Counted from the first letter of the stretch, positions 39,725-48,403 are shown. The stretch is 64,000 bases of DNA from Olsenella timonensis (GCF_900119915.1 NZ_LT635455.1:124001-188000), one strand, 5' to 3'. The notes: generated by a model from the letters alone, not told the origin. Program-made: numbers and translations.

Positions 39725-40408
39725 TTGGATAGCGAACAGTTCAAACAAGAAGCTGAGAAAGTAGAACGAAGCTTGAGAGCCTTGAGGGTCGCCGAGCGCA
39801 ATGCGGTGATTCCCTTCATGAACGGCGACTTTATCCAATGGGATCTGTATCTGGCATCCTCCTCTGAGTATGCGATGAGACTGATAGACGGATTCATCTC
39901 CATGCTCGAGTCGAGGAATCTTGCTTGCGTTGCCCAGCTTCTCCGCGCACAGGTTGGAGTCTGCCTGCGGACATTCGCGTTATTTGCCGCGGAAGACCAG
40001 GATGACTTTCTCAAGCAGGTGTTTCGAGGTGTGCCTGTGAACAGGCTGAAAGATTTCTCGGGTGAGAAGATGTCCGATGGAAGACTTCAAGACTTACTCG
40101 AGAAGTTCGACCCAAAGATAAAAGACGTATACAAGGCGACGTCTGGATTCGTCCACTTCTCCACTGATATTTTGCCGAGCATGGGTGTGCCTGGGGAGGG
40201 CTATGAGGTCGAGTTTAATTTTGGGGCCGAACCCAACGAAAGAAACAATGCGCCTCTCGTAGAATGCGGCAAGGCGTTCTGCCACTATGTCGATCTGCAT
40301 CTCCAGATGCTCCATAAGGTGATTGCTTCAGATGAATGGTATGCCGGTCGATTCCGCATCGATTCCGATGGTCCTGCAGACGAAGCCTCGACAAGCGAGA
40401 AGGTGTAG
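39725..40408 (+). CDS. hypothetical helical protein
   Basis: The 227-residue protein begins at a TTG preceded by TGGAG. It is almost wholly helical, and VYKATSGFVHFS resembles the S-x-x-V-H helix seen in DUF5677/HEPN-like accessory proteins, but this is weak. It has markedly lower G+C than its neighbours, with codon use typical of acquired DNA. It lies in a defence-gene island just after the XRE repressor, so a host-defence role is possible. Confidence 0.6.
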   Translation: MDSEQFKQEAEKVERSLRALRVAERNAVIPFMNGDFIQWDLYLASSSEYAMRLIDGFISMLESRNLACVAQLLRAQVGVCLRTFALFAAEDQDDFLKQVFRGVPVNRLKDFSGEKMSDGRLQDLLEKFDPKIKDVYKATSGFVHFSTDILPSMGVPGEGYEVEFNFGAEPNERNNAPLVECGKAFCHYVDLHLQMLHKVIASDEWYAGRFRIDSDGPADEASTSEKV

Positions 40409-40523
40409 GTCGAACGTATGGATGCTGCCTTGACAGCATCCTGATAAAAAACAAATGGGAGTTTCCCGGCGAAATGTGCGCCTCTGTATATTCTCGTCAG
40501 GAAGCCCCCGACCGATAAGTCGT

Positions 40524-40652
40524 CGTTGAGTTCAATTTGAGTTCAACTCGGGCACGTGAAATGCGGCTGATTTCGGTTAATGGGGAGACGGCGGTGCACC
40601 ACGTAGACGAGAGGCCAAGGAAACACACAATTTGATTACTGAGCAGAAGTAA
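40524..40652 (+). repeat. dispersed ~125-bp repeat, copy B
   Basis: It begins CGTTGAGTTCAATTTGAGTT and includes AAATGCGGCTGATTTCGGTT and CACCACGTAGACGAGAGGCC. The core of about 60 bases is nearly identical to copy C at 48136. Confidence 0.8.
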
Positions 40653-40998
40653 GTGGGTTATAAACAATCCACTGCAAAAACCTCCCTCACCGATGGCTGT
40701 GGGGGCGCAAGGCTGCCGAAGTGAGGTGCATTTGGACTGACGGTAGCAGCGTGCGCTTCTGTGGTCGCGGGAACCGCGATGGAAAAGGTTAAGCCAATGA
40801 CCGAAGGTGGCGCGATGAGCGCCAAGGGCGATCTGTGATGGATGCTTGCGCCGGCCTCGTTGGGAAATCCGGCTTCGCCATGCGACAGTTTGAACACATG
40901 AGGCGAGTGATCGCTCGTCGCAAGGCCGACCGATAGGAACCGATCGAACTGTCTGCCGTTCTAGACTTCTTCGTCGGCGCATCCTATGTGCGTCCGTA

Positions 40999-41034
40999 TA
41001 TAATTACTCAAGATAATTACTATAGATAACTATT
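40999..41034 (+). promoter_or_regulatory. tandem 13-base repeats in the MarR promoter
   Basis: ATAATTACT occurs at 41000 and 41013 and ATAACTATT at 41026, a 13-base period, overlapping a TATAAT box at 40999-41004. This is a likely operator for the MarR regulator encoded downstream. Confidence 0.5.
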
Positions 41035-41056
41035 TTTTGAGACGGAAGGAACAGAA

Positions 41057-41584
41057 ATGAACGGGCGCTCATTCAAGATGCTGATGGATACGCTGCGGCG
41101 CGCGCGTCGCATCGACGGCATGATGCCGCAGCTGCCGCCTGACCTCACCAACGGGAGGACGCGCGTGCTCGACACGCTCTATGAGCTGGGCGGCTACGCC
41201 AAGGAAGATGCATCGAGGCGCCGCGCCGTGCGCGTGAGCGACATCGCGGACGATATGGGCGCCACGCGTCCCGGCGTGACGCGCATGGTGTGCGACCTCG
41301 AGCGGGATGGTTACCTGCACAAGTCTGCCAGCCCCACGGACGGCCGCGAGGTGTTGGTTGAGCTGACCGAACACGGTCTCGCTACGCATCGCGTTTGGTA
41401 CGAGGAGGTCTACGAGTACACCGCCCTGCTTCTTGGCGAGGCGGGCGTGACCGAACATGACATCGAGGTGACGGTTCGGACTGTCAAGCGGCTGCTTGAG
41501 GTTGTAGGGGAGGCCGACCTCACACGCTGGCAGAACGAGCGCTTGGGCCGTAAGGCCGCGGCGTGCGGAAGTGCGGAGGAGTAG
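41057..41584 (+). CDS. MarR-family regulator
   Basis: The protein has 175 residues. VSDIADDMGATRPGVTRMVCDLERDGYLHKSASPTDGRE is the MarR winged helix (recognition helix plus wing with DGRE), followed by VELTEHGLATH and a long C-terminal dimerisation helix. It probably represses itself and the MFS pump gene that starts right after its stop. GGAAGGAA precedes ATG 41057. Confidence 0.9.
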   Translation: MNGRSFKMLMDTLRRARRIDGMMPQLPPDLTNGRTRVLDTLYELGGYAKEDASRRRAVRVSDIADDMGATRPGVTRMVCDLERDGYLHKSASPTDGREVLVELTEHGLATHRVWYEEVYEYTALLLGEAGVTEHDIEVTVRTVKRLLEVVGEADLTRWQNERLGRKAAACGSAEE

Positions 41585-41586
41585 GA

Positions 41587-42996
41587 GTGGATGATAGCCG
41601 GAAGCTGCCGCGGCGCGTCGTCGCGTCCGTGATTGCGGCGGGCATCATGTCCTTTTCGGGCGTGGTGGTCGAGAGCTCTATGAACGTGACCTTTCCGTCT
41701 CTCATGCGGGAGTTCGGCATCGATACCGCGACGGTTCAGTGGATTACCACGGGCTATCTGCTCGTGCTGTCGGTCATCATCCCCATGTCTTCGTATCTGC
41801 GTCGGCGCTTTACCATGCGCGCGCTATTCGTGGCGGGAGCCTCCTGCTTTCTGGCGGGAACGCTGACGGCGGCGCTGGCTCCCGTCTTTCCGGTGCTGCT
41901 CGCCGGACGCTTGGTGCAGGGCGTGGGCACGGGCGTAGCGCTGCCCCTCATGTTCAACATCATCTTGGAGCAGGTGCCGCGCAAGAACATGGGGCTTATG
42001 ATCGGTATCGCCAACTTCATCACCTCGACGGCGCCCGCCATCGGCCCGTCGCTCGGCGGCTTTCTCGTGAGCGTCCTAAGCTGGCGCGCGGTGTTCTGGG
42101 TGCTCGTGCCGCTGGTGGCTGCGTCGTTTGCCCTGGGCGCCGCCTGCATTCGGCAGTCGACGACGTCGGGGCGCCCGTCGCTCGACGTCTGCGGCCTCAT
42201 CATGCTCGCTGTCGGGTTTGCCAGCTTCATCTTTGCCGCGAACAGCGCCTCGTCAGCCGGATGGGCGAGCCCGTCTGTGCTCGGCCTGTTCGTCGTGGCA
42301 GCTGCCGCGATCGCGCTGTTCTGCCGGCACTCCCTTGCCACGCCGGGTGCCCTGCTCAATGTGCGCGTGCTGCGCGACCCGGTGTTTGCCCTTTCGGTCG
42401 CGGGTATCCTCCTCGTGCAGTTCTGCACACTGGGGCTTGCGTTCCTCATCCCCAACTACGCGCAGCTGTCGCTTGGCATCGATGCGTTTACCGCGGGCTG
42501 CCTGCTGGTGCCCGGATGCATCGCGGGCGCCCTTCAGGCGCCGCTTTCGGGCATCGTCTACGATCGCTTTGGCGCAGGGCTTTCGATTATCGGCGGGTGC
42601 GTGGTCACGCTCGCGTCCACAATCCTGTTCTTCGCGTTCGCGCCCACGCTTACCGGGCCGCTCATCGTTCTCTTCTTCGTGCTCTACTCGTTGGGAAAGG
42701 GGGCGAACCTGCCGGGTAACATGACAAACGGCCTGGCGCACCTGCCCATCGAGCATAACCCGGATGGAAACGCGATCGTCAACACGGTGCAGCAGCTGGC
42801 GGGCGCGATCGGCACGGTGTTCGTCTCCACGATCGTCGCCAGCGCGCAGGCGATTGATCCTGCGCACATGGCCAACGCGACGGCCGCGGGCACCCAGCAG
42901 GCGTTTCTGCTGGTGGTCGTCTTTGCGGCGGCGGAAGCCGTCTGTGCGGCACTAATCTTCGGCGCTTTCAAGAATCGTACGCGTTCCGTGCGATAG
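41587..42996 (+). CDS. MFS multidrug transporter, DHA2-type
   Basis: The protein has about 469 residues and ~14 membrane helices. MNVTFPSLMREFGIDTATVQWITTGYLL is the N-terminal DHA2 signature, RLVQGVGTGVALPLMFNII motif C-like, and GPSLGGFLVSVLSWRAVFWV follows as in EmrB/QacA pumps. GTG 41587 follows GGAGGAGTAGGA, just after the MarR stop, so the two genes form one operon. Confidence 0.9.
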   Translation: MDDSRKLPRRVVASVIAAGIMSFSGVVVESSMNVTFPSLMREFGIDTATVQWITTGYLLVLSVIIPMSSYLRRRFTMRALFVAGASCFLAGTLTAALAPVFPVLLAGRLVQGVGTGVALPLMFNIILEQVPRKNMGLMIGIANFITSTAPAIGPSLGGFLVSVLSWRAVFWVLVPLVAASFALGAACIRQSTTSGRPSLDVCGLIMLAVGFASFIFAANSASSAGWASPSVLGLFVVAAAAIALFCRHSLATPGALLNVRVLRDPVFALSVAGILLVQFCTLGLAFLIPNYAQLSLGIDAFTAGCLLVPGCIAGALQAPLSGIVYDRFGAGLSIIGGCVVTLASTILFFAFAPTLTGPLIVLFFVLYSLGKGANLPGNMTNGLAHLPIEHNPDGNAIVNTVQQLAGAIGTVFVSTIVASAQAIDPAHMANATAAGTQQAFLLVVVFAAAEAVCAALIFGAFKNRTRSVR

Positions 42997-43044
42997 GCCG
43001 GCTTGCCGCCGGACCCTGGGCCCTCCAAAGCGCCGAGAAGAGCG

Positions 43045-43068
43045 CGGCGGGCGGGAGCGCGCCCGCCG
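43045..43068. terminator. G+C-rich hairpin between convergent genes
   Basis: CGGCGGGCG pairs perfectly with CGCCCGCCG around six bases, midway between the convergent MFS and XRE genes. There is no U-run, so its strength as a terminator is uncertain. Confidence 0.4.
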
Positions 43069-43093
43069 TCGTCATGCGCGCCCCTCGACCCGG

Positions 43094-43480
43094 CTACCCT
43101 GCGAAGAGGCTGCCCTGAGACACCCCATAGATCACAACCAGGGCGAAGAGCGCCAGGACGACACCCCCGACAACGAGGAAAGCCCGCCAGGCCCGAAGCA
43201 CCGCCTCCTTGCCCCGCTTCACGTCCGCGTAGATTGAGGAGATCTGCTTGTCGGACTCGTTGAGGGCGCGCACATCGCCCACGTCGATTCCCCGCACGAG
43301 CTCGTCCAGGCCGATCCCGTAGTAGTCCGATAGCAGGACGAGCCGCTGGAAGTCGGGGTACGACTGCCCGAGCTCCCATTTCGACACTGTCTGCCTCGAG
43401 ACGCCGAGTTCGTACCCTAGCTGCTCCTGCGAGAGGCCCCGTTTCCTCCTGAGGTCGATGAGTCGGTCGTTGAAGTTCAT
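43094..43480 (-). CDS. XRE regulator with C-terminal membrane helix
   Basis: The protein has 128 residues. LIDLRRKRGLSQEQLGYELGVSRQTVSKWELGQSYPDF is a Cro/CI helix-turn-helix; RAFLVVGGVVLALFALVVIYGV near the end is one membrane helix. Membrane-tethered XRE regulators of this kind are common in Firmicutes and Actinobacteria. AAAGGA precedes ATG 43480. Confidence 0.85.
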   Translation of the reverse strand: MNFNDRLIDLRRKRGLSQEQLGYELGVSRQTVSKWELGQSYPDFQRLVLLSDYYGIGLDELVRGIDVGDVRALNESDKQISSIYADVKRGKEAVLRAWRAFLVVGGVVLALFALVVIYGVSQGSLFAG

Positions 43481-43582
43481 GGCCGTTCCTTTCGGTCGGT
43501 TTTCGCGGTCCGCGCCGCTTGGGCGCGAGACCATGGAACTGCGTGAGCGGCGCAGGAGCAACCAACAACGGTTGGCAATTCG

Positions 43583-43714
43583 TCAATCTAGCGCGGCATC
43601 GGGCCCGGTTACAGCTCTGTAGTCGCCGCGCTCGAACACGCCACGTTCGGCACCGAGCATTGCATCCTTCCGCTCGCGGCCTAAGGCGTCCTCATGCAGG
43701 TTGTCTCCCGCCAT
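43583..43714 (-). CDS. possible 43-residue protein
   Basis: A short frame encodes 43 charged residues (contains HEDALGRERKD and ERGVFERGDY). GGAAGGAACG lies just before ATG 43714 and the stop is 103 bases upstream of the XRE start. It has no known motif; it may be a real small gene or chance. Confidence 0.3.
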   Translation of the reverse strand: MAGDNLHEDALGRERKDAMLGAERGVFERGDYRAVTGPDAALD

Positions 43715-43952
43715 GCCGTTCCTTCCCATGGCTGCTGGCTGTAAGTTAACACTTGGCCAATCGACCGTTTTTTAGAAGATGGTCAAAGAGTCTTTTCCGA
43801 GGGTTCCTTCAGCTGCTCGTCTGGGTGGGAGCCGAGGGGCGTTGGGTCTATGCTGCCATCGTTTTGCGGACACTGGCTCGAAGGATGATGACAACGTGAA
43901 GAGATAAGGGCTTTTGCTGCCTGGTTGCGTCGCGCCCGGCCCGTGTCCCTGC

Positions 43953-44132
43953 CTACCGCTTCCGATCGACCTTGCGCGGCAGGAGGATGGAGGCCGCTGC
44001 GCCGAGGGCGGAGACGGCGATCGCGGTCCCCATCGCCCCGGGTGCGCCCGGGCCGCTCGCGGCGCACATCGTCCCGACCACTGCCGAGGAGACGGTGCCG
44101 CCGAAGCCCCGGAAGAACATCGCGAGCGAGGT
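43953..44132 (-). pseudogene. 3' remnant of an MFS transporter, cut by an IS element
   Basis: The frame NPTSLAMFFRGFGGTVSSAV followed by a hydrophobic stretch and ILLPRKVDRKR reads as the last two helices and basic tail of an MFS pump. It is open to the IS boundary at 44133 and has no start of its own. The rest of the gene is not found on the far side of the IS, so it was deleted as well as interrupted. Confidence 0.65.
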
Positions 44133-44189
44133 TGGATTGGCTACACTAGATTGGACAATCTGAAGAGGGGCGCGAGGGACGGGGGGGAC

Positions 44190-44477
44190 ATGAGGGACCC
44201 GAAGCACCCGAGGCACTTCACCGACGAGTTCAAGAGGCAGATCGTCGGGCTGCACGACGCCGGCAAGCCCAGGCGCGAGATCATGGAGGAGTACGATCTC
44301 GGCAAGAGCACGCTCGAGCGCTGGATCAAGTCGATAAACGCCACCGGCTCGCCGCGGGCCGCGGGCAACAGGACGCCCGAGCAGGACAGGGTCATCGAGC
44401 TGGAGCGCGAGGACAAGAGGCTCCGTATGGAGGTCGACGTCCTAAAACAAGCGGCGCTGATATTCGCACGAAAGTGA
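44190..44477 (+). CDS. IS3-family transposase OrfA
   Basis: The protein has 95 residues. HFTDEFKRQIVGLHDAGKPR and YDLGKSTLERWIKSI form the HTH_Tnp_1 domain that binds the IS ends; EREDKRLRMEVDVLKQAALIF is the leucine-zipper-like tail. Its stop overlaps the start of orfB (GTGA). An OrfAB fusion could form by -1 slippage near the A-rich CCTAAAAC. Confidence 0.92.
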   Translation: MRDPKHPRHFTDEFKRQIVGLHDAGKPRREIMEEYDLGKSTLERWIKSINATGSPRAAGNRTPEQDRVIELEREDKRLRMEVDVLKQAALIFARK

Positions 44478-45331
44478 CGGTGATAGCGGCTAACGCCGAC
44501 CGCTACCCGGTATCAGCGCAGTGCGAGATCCTCGGCGTGCCGCGCTCCACCTACTACCACCTGCGCTCCCACCCGGAGACGCCGCCCGCGCCGGACCCCA
44601 TCGAGCCCGACGTGCTCGCCGCCCACGCGGAAAGCAGGGGCAGGTACGGGTCGAGGAAGGTCAAGGCGTCGCTCGAGCGACGCGGCATATCGGCGAGCCG
44701 AAGGCGGATCGCGCGGATCATGAGGGAGAACGGCCTCTCGAGCGCGTACGGGAGGAAGCGGTTCAAGGTCCACCCCGGCAAGCCGAACGAGGCGGAGCTG
44801 CCGAACCTGGTGGCCCGCGAGTTCGACGGCCGCGCGCCGCGCACGCACGTCTGCAGCGACCTCACCTACGTGCGCGCGGGCGGATCGTGGTGCTACGTCC
44901 GCCTGCTCGTCGACCTCTACAACAGGGAGATCGTCGGCCGCGCCGCGGGCAGCAGGAGGGACGCGCTGCTCGTCAAGGCGGCCTTCGCCACCCTGGAGTT
45001 CCCGATATCCGACATCGCGGTGTTCCACACCGACCGCGGCAGCGAGTTCGACAACGCCGAGATCGACCTCATGCTAGAGGCCTTCGGCGTAGAGCGGTCG
45101 CTCTCCGCCAGGGGCTGCCCCTACGACAACGCCGTCGACGAGTCGACGAACAAGATACTCAAGGCCGGACTCGTCTACAGGGAGAGCTTCCGGGACCTGC
45201 GCGACCTGCAGGCAGGGCTGTCCGACTACGTGCACTGGTACAACAACCTCAGGATCCACTCGACGCTCGGCTACATGAGCCCCGTCGAGTTCAGGAAGGC
45301 GGGAATGCCCCTCTCAAAACCGTCCAAATAA
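44474..45331 (+). CDS. IS3-family transposase OrfB (DDE)
   Basis: The protein has 285 residues. The HTH_21 segment YGSRKVKASLERRGISASRRR precedes an rve integrase core with CSDLTYV (first Asp), FHTDRGSEFDN (second Asp) and DESTNKILK (Glu). The ending HSTLGYMSPVEF is typical of the IS150 group. All catalytic residues are present, so the element may be active. Confidence 0.93.
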   Translation: MTVIAANADRYPVSAQCEILGVPRSTYYHLRSHPETPPAPDPIEPDVLAAHAESRGRYGSRKVKASLERRGISASRRRIARIMRENGLSSAYGRKRFKVHPGKPNEAELPNLVAREFDGRAPRTHVCSDLTYVRAGGSWCYVRLLVDLYNREIVGRAAGSRRDALLVKAAFATLEFPISDIAVFHTDRGSEFDNAEIDLMLEAFGVERSLSARGCPYDNAVDESTNKILKAGLVYRESFRDLRDLQAGLSDYVHWYNNLRIHSTLGYMSPVEFRKAGMPLSKPSK

Positions 45332-45406
45332 ATGTTGCCAATCCATTTGCCGGAAGGTAGGTTTCGGCGGTTAGGGGGGCGTCTTTTGTCAGAACGCGAA
45401 TAGATG

Positions 45407-45420
45407 CCCCGTTAACGGGG
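45407..45420. repeat. 14-bp perfect palindrome
   Basis: CCCCGTTAACGGGG lies in the 192-base gap between the IS and the PHP-ATPase gene; it is followed by more G residues. It may be a terminator stem or protein site. Confidence 0.35.
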
Positions 45421-45537
45421 GGGGGTTCAACGACTGGACGCTATCGCGAGGTGGAGAACTACGGTAGTTTGCTGGCGCTAGCGAATGGCAGGATGGGATA
45501 ATGGTGCATATGGGAATGGACGGAATGCGAGGGCCAC

Positions 45538-47610
45538 TTGAACAGAATCGATTTTCATATCCATACTGTTGAGACCGCCTCTGACTCTAGTGGTTTCAAT
45601 TTCGATATTGAAGTTCTCAAGGACTATGTCGAGGGGGCTCATCTTGCCGCCATTGCAATCACCAACCACAATGGGTTTTACCGTGACAACTACGACCAGG
45701 TTTCAAAGGCGCTAGACATTGCTGTTTTTCCTGGTGCTGAAATTAATGTCACGAAGTTGAGTGGTTTTGGGCACGTCATTATCGTCGCCGACCCCGCCGA
45801 CATAGACGATTTTGCAAGCGGTATGGCCACTCTTGCGGGCGAATGCCCGGGCAGTAGCGACCACATGAGTTGGGAACGCGTTGTTGAGTTGTTTCCTAAG
45901 ATCAGCAATTGGCTCATCATACCCCACTACAAAAAGAGCAAGAAACTCGACTCGGCCACACTTTCTCATATACAAAGCACAACTGGCTACGACGCCCTGG
46001 AAGTAGCCAATGCCAAAAAATGGCTCGTTGAGCGCGATGGGGCCGATGCACCGCTTGTGGTTTTCAGCGACTGTCGTCCCGGCTTACGCATGCCCGATGA
46101 AGATCCCGACGATAACATACGGCGTTATGCATACGGCTACACCTACCTACAATGCAACGAAATGAGCTTTAGCTCGATCAAGGCGGCATTTGCAAACGCA
46201 AACAACGTTGAGATTTTCCCAACAGACAGAGACTTTGAGATACTTCCAGAAGCACTGCCCGCATCGAGGCGCATGAACGTCATCCTTGGAGAGCGTTCCT
46301 CTGGCAAGACATTTACGCTTAAGCGGATTCTTGACGCCTATGAGCCCGAGGACAGGCTTTACATTGAGCAGTTCGAAATCACCAACAAAGCGAAGAAAGA
46401 CATTTTCGACAAAAACGTTGCTGAAGAAGACAGCGTCTTTTTTGATAACTACTTCAACGCTCTACAAGATGCAATCAACCACTACACGCAGTTTGACCAG
46501 GGAGCCTGCGAAGATGCAGTAAGGGCGTATTGCACAGCTTTGGTTCAATTTGCTGCTGCACCGACCGACCGCTATTCCGAGCGGCCTATCTATAATGCTG
46601 ATGAATTTACATATGAAAAGAGCGACGCTGTCGAAGCGTCTGACGTGAAGCTCCGAAAGGCCGCGCGAGAATTGGCCGATGGTGGCAAACGACCCGATGT
46701 TGTCAAAGAATATGTCGACCCGAATACTCTTAGGGCACTTGATAGCAGACTACGCGAGCTTATGAAGCAAGCTCGTACTGCTCGGTGGCAGAAAAAGCAG
46801 TGCGATGCTGCAGTCGCAGAAATAAAGAAAGAGTTGAGCAAGAAGTCGGCACGCAAGCCGCTTCCACAGGCCGATCAACTACGAGAGTACTTCAAGTATT
46901 GCTACCGAGAAAAGAGACTTGTGGAAGTCCTAGATGCACTTGCAACGCCTCTTGATCTCAAATCTGATGAAGAATACAAATACCTCAAGAAGAGGACGCG
47001 GCAGATGTATTCGAACGCCACTGAGGCGCGAAAAGGATGCGGGCTGACGTTGCCGAGCGGAACTGATGTGGCGGGTCTTTTCGGAGCCAAGGTTACGTCA
47101 GCTAAGAGACTCGCAGTCATTCGAAGCTTCGATGCTACTGTTCAAGCTGCGGCATGCCGTCTCCTGTTCAACATTAAAAGCAGAATTGTGCTCAACGACG
47201 AATCTAGTGCCGCGTTGTCTGGCGGACAACGCGCGGAGTATCTCCTTCTGCACCGAATAGCCGCCGCAGCGGGCAAAGATGTTGTGCTGATTGATGAGCC
47301 TGAGTCATCATTCGATAACCCGTTCCTTAACCACGATGTCATTACCCTACTCAACGACGTAGCCGAGCATGCAACGGTGTTTCTCGTGACACATAACAAT
47401 ACTCTTGGCGTCTCGCTTCTTCCTGATTGCATCATCTACACGGAGAAGACCAAGTCGGGAGAGTATCGCGTTTACTCCGGTGAGCTCTCTGCCACTAAGC
47501 TTATAGATGCATACGGAAACACCTGTGATCGCAAAGAGGTGATGCTCGATACAATGGAAGCTGGACGCATCGCCTATCTTGAAAGGAGGACCCACTATGG
47601 ACTTGCTTAG
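45538..47610 (+). CDS. PHP-domain phosphoesterase fused to an ABC/SMC-type ATPase
   Basis: The protein has 690 residues. MNRIDFHIHTVE (H7, H9), ITNHNGFY (H44), PGAEINV (E68), IIPHYK (H130) and SDCRPG (D178) give a PHP metal-dependent phosphoesterase. VILGERSSGKTFTL (P-loop 251-258), a ~250-residue coiled middle, LSGGQRAEYLL (from 560), VVLIDEPESSF (from 582) and LVTHNN (H619) give a complete ABC ATPase head, as in Rad50/PrrC-like systems. A defence nuclease is likely but unproven. It starts at a TTG after GAGGG, has much lower G+C than the host, and overlaps its partner gene by 14 bases. Confidence 0.85.
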   Translation: MNRIDFHIHTVETASDSSGFNFDIEVLKDYVEGAHLAAIAITNHNGFYRDNYDQVSKALDIAVFPGAEINVTKLSGFGHVIIVADPADIDDFASGMATLAGECPGSSDHMSWERVVELFPKISNWLIIPHYKKSKKLDSATLSHIQSTTGYDALEVANAKKWLVERDGADAPLVVFSDCRPGLRMPDEDPDDNIRRYAYGYTYLQCNEMSFSSIKAAFANANNVEIFPTDRDFEILPEALPASRRMNVILGERSSGKTFTLKRILDAYEPEDRLYIEQFEITNKAKKDIFDKNVAEEDSVFFDNYFNALQDAINHYTQFDQGACEDAVRAYCTALVQFAAAPTDRYSERPIYNADEFTYEKSDAVEASDVKLRKAARELADGGKRPDVVKEYVDPNTLRALDSRLRELMKQARTARWQKKQCDAAVAEIKKELSKKSARKPLPQADQLREYFKYCYREKRLVEVLDALATPLDLKSDEEYKYLKKRTRQMYSNATEARKGCGLTLPSGTDVAGLFGAKVTSAKRLAVIRSFDATVQAAACRLLFNIKSRIVLNDESSAALSGGQRAEYLLLHRIAAAAGKDVVLIDEPESSFDNPFLNHDVITLLNDVAEHATVFLVTHNNTLGVSLLPDCIIYTEKTKSGEYRVYSGELSATKLIDAYGNTCDRKEVMLDTMEAGRIAYLERRTHYGLA

Positions 47611-47893
47611 AATCAACGAGCAAGAAGGCCAGTTCCTCAAGAATGGCGTATGGATTCCGATATGTGATATTGAGCGAGATGACTTGCTTGAACTTATCAG
47701 GGCTACAGCAAGTAACGACCATGTCGGACTTGTCGAATGCAATGGGGACACCCCGATCAGGGATCCTATCTCTATGACTATTTACGAGCAAGTTTATAAG
47801 GTGCTGAATGACTTAGATGCCAATCGCGCAACCTACCTCGCTTCGATTGATGAAGAGTTCGACAGGCTCGAACGCGAATACGGTTTGACATAG
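47597..47893 (+). CDS. small partner of the PHP-ATPase
   Basis: The 98-residue protein is acidic with no recognised family. The first half looks beta-rich (EGQFLKNGVWIPICDIERDD), the second helical (LDANRATYLASIDEEFDRLE). A perfect AAGGAGG sits inside the end of the ATPase gene, seven bases before ATG 47597, and the genes overlap, implying coupled translation. It could be an antitoxin, regulator or specificity subunit. Confidence 0.75.
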   Translation: MDLLRINEQEGQFLKNGVWIPICDIERDDLLELIRATASNDHVGLVECNGDTPIRDPISMTIYEQVYKVLNDLDANRATYLASIDEEFDRLEREYGLT

Positions 47894-48135
47894 CTAGAAT
47901 CTTTGCAATCAGTGAGTTATAAGCATTGAAATGACGATCGTGCAGAAACGAGGGGCTCGAGATTGGTGCGCTTTACAGGTCGGATTAGGAGAGTATTGGA
48001 GTTAACGAGGCGAGTCTATATTAAGACGTAGAGCAACGTGCAAAATCAATAGTGCTGTTAGTTCGCAGAATGGGAAGAGCTGGCGGGCACAGGGGCTGAT
48101 GTTTCGCACCCCCATTAATGGATGAGATAGGTTGG

Positions 48136-48263
48136 CGTTGAGTTCATTTTTGAGTTCAACTCGAGATACAAAATGCGGCTGATTTCGGTTAATGGGGAGA
48201 CGGCGGTACACCACGTAGACGAGAGGCCATGAAAGTGCACGATTAGATTACTGAGTGGGAGTG
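48136..48263 (+). repeat. dispersed ~125-bp repeat, copy C
   Basis: It begins CGTTGAGTTCATTTTTGAGT and shares AAATGCGGCTGATTTCGGTT and CACCACGTAGACGAGAGGCC with copy B, and the GTGCACGATT and GATTACTGA end with copy A. Confidence 0.8.
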
Positions 48264-48270
48264 GCGCCTC

Positions 48271-48352
48271 CGCCTGACCTCCTCCAGAACCGCCTTCATT
48301 ACGGCCCTGTTTTCGCCGAGGAATGTGAAAACAGGGCCGTGTCCATCAAAGG
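48271..48352 (+). repeat. hairpin element, copy 2
   Basis: ACGGCCCTGTTTTC (48301-48314) pairs perfectly with GAAAACAGGGCCGT (48327-48340). Flanks CGCCTGA, CTCCA, TTACGGCC and GTCCAT match copy 1 at 25127. Here no ATPase gene follows, so it may mark a lost gene. Confidence 0.6.
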
Positions 48353-48403
48353 GGTGAGCGTCGGTCGGCGCGCGACGAGCTCTCGCCGCGCGCCGCGCCG
48401 TCC

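Larger units (their letters stand above)
40409..41056. other. 648-base gene-free stretch
   Basis: This holds dispersed repeat copy B (40524-40652) and the MarR promoter zone (40999-41034). Between them no frame has a ribosome site or recognisable product. Confidence 0.5.
44133..45345 (+). mobile_element. IS3-family insertion sequence, 1213 bp
   Basis: Terminal inverted repeats begin TGGATTGGC at both ends (44133 inward; 45345 inward on the other strand), extending ~25 bp with mismatches and sharing TTGGAC. The element contains overlapping orfA and orfB in the IS3/IS150 arrangement. No clear target duplication is visible, consistent with a later deletion on one side. Confidence 0.88.
47894..48403. 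other. 510-base gene-free stretch with two repeats
   Basis: It contains dispersed repeat copy C and hairpin element copy 2. No frame here has a ribosome site or recognisable product. Confidence 0.55.

Noticed and set aside
40650-40990. Possible gene remnant before the MarR promoter
   Set aside because: Short frames with stops in all phases and no recognisable protein segment.
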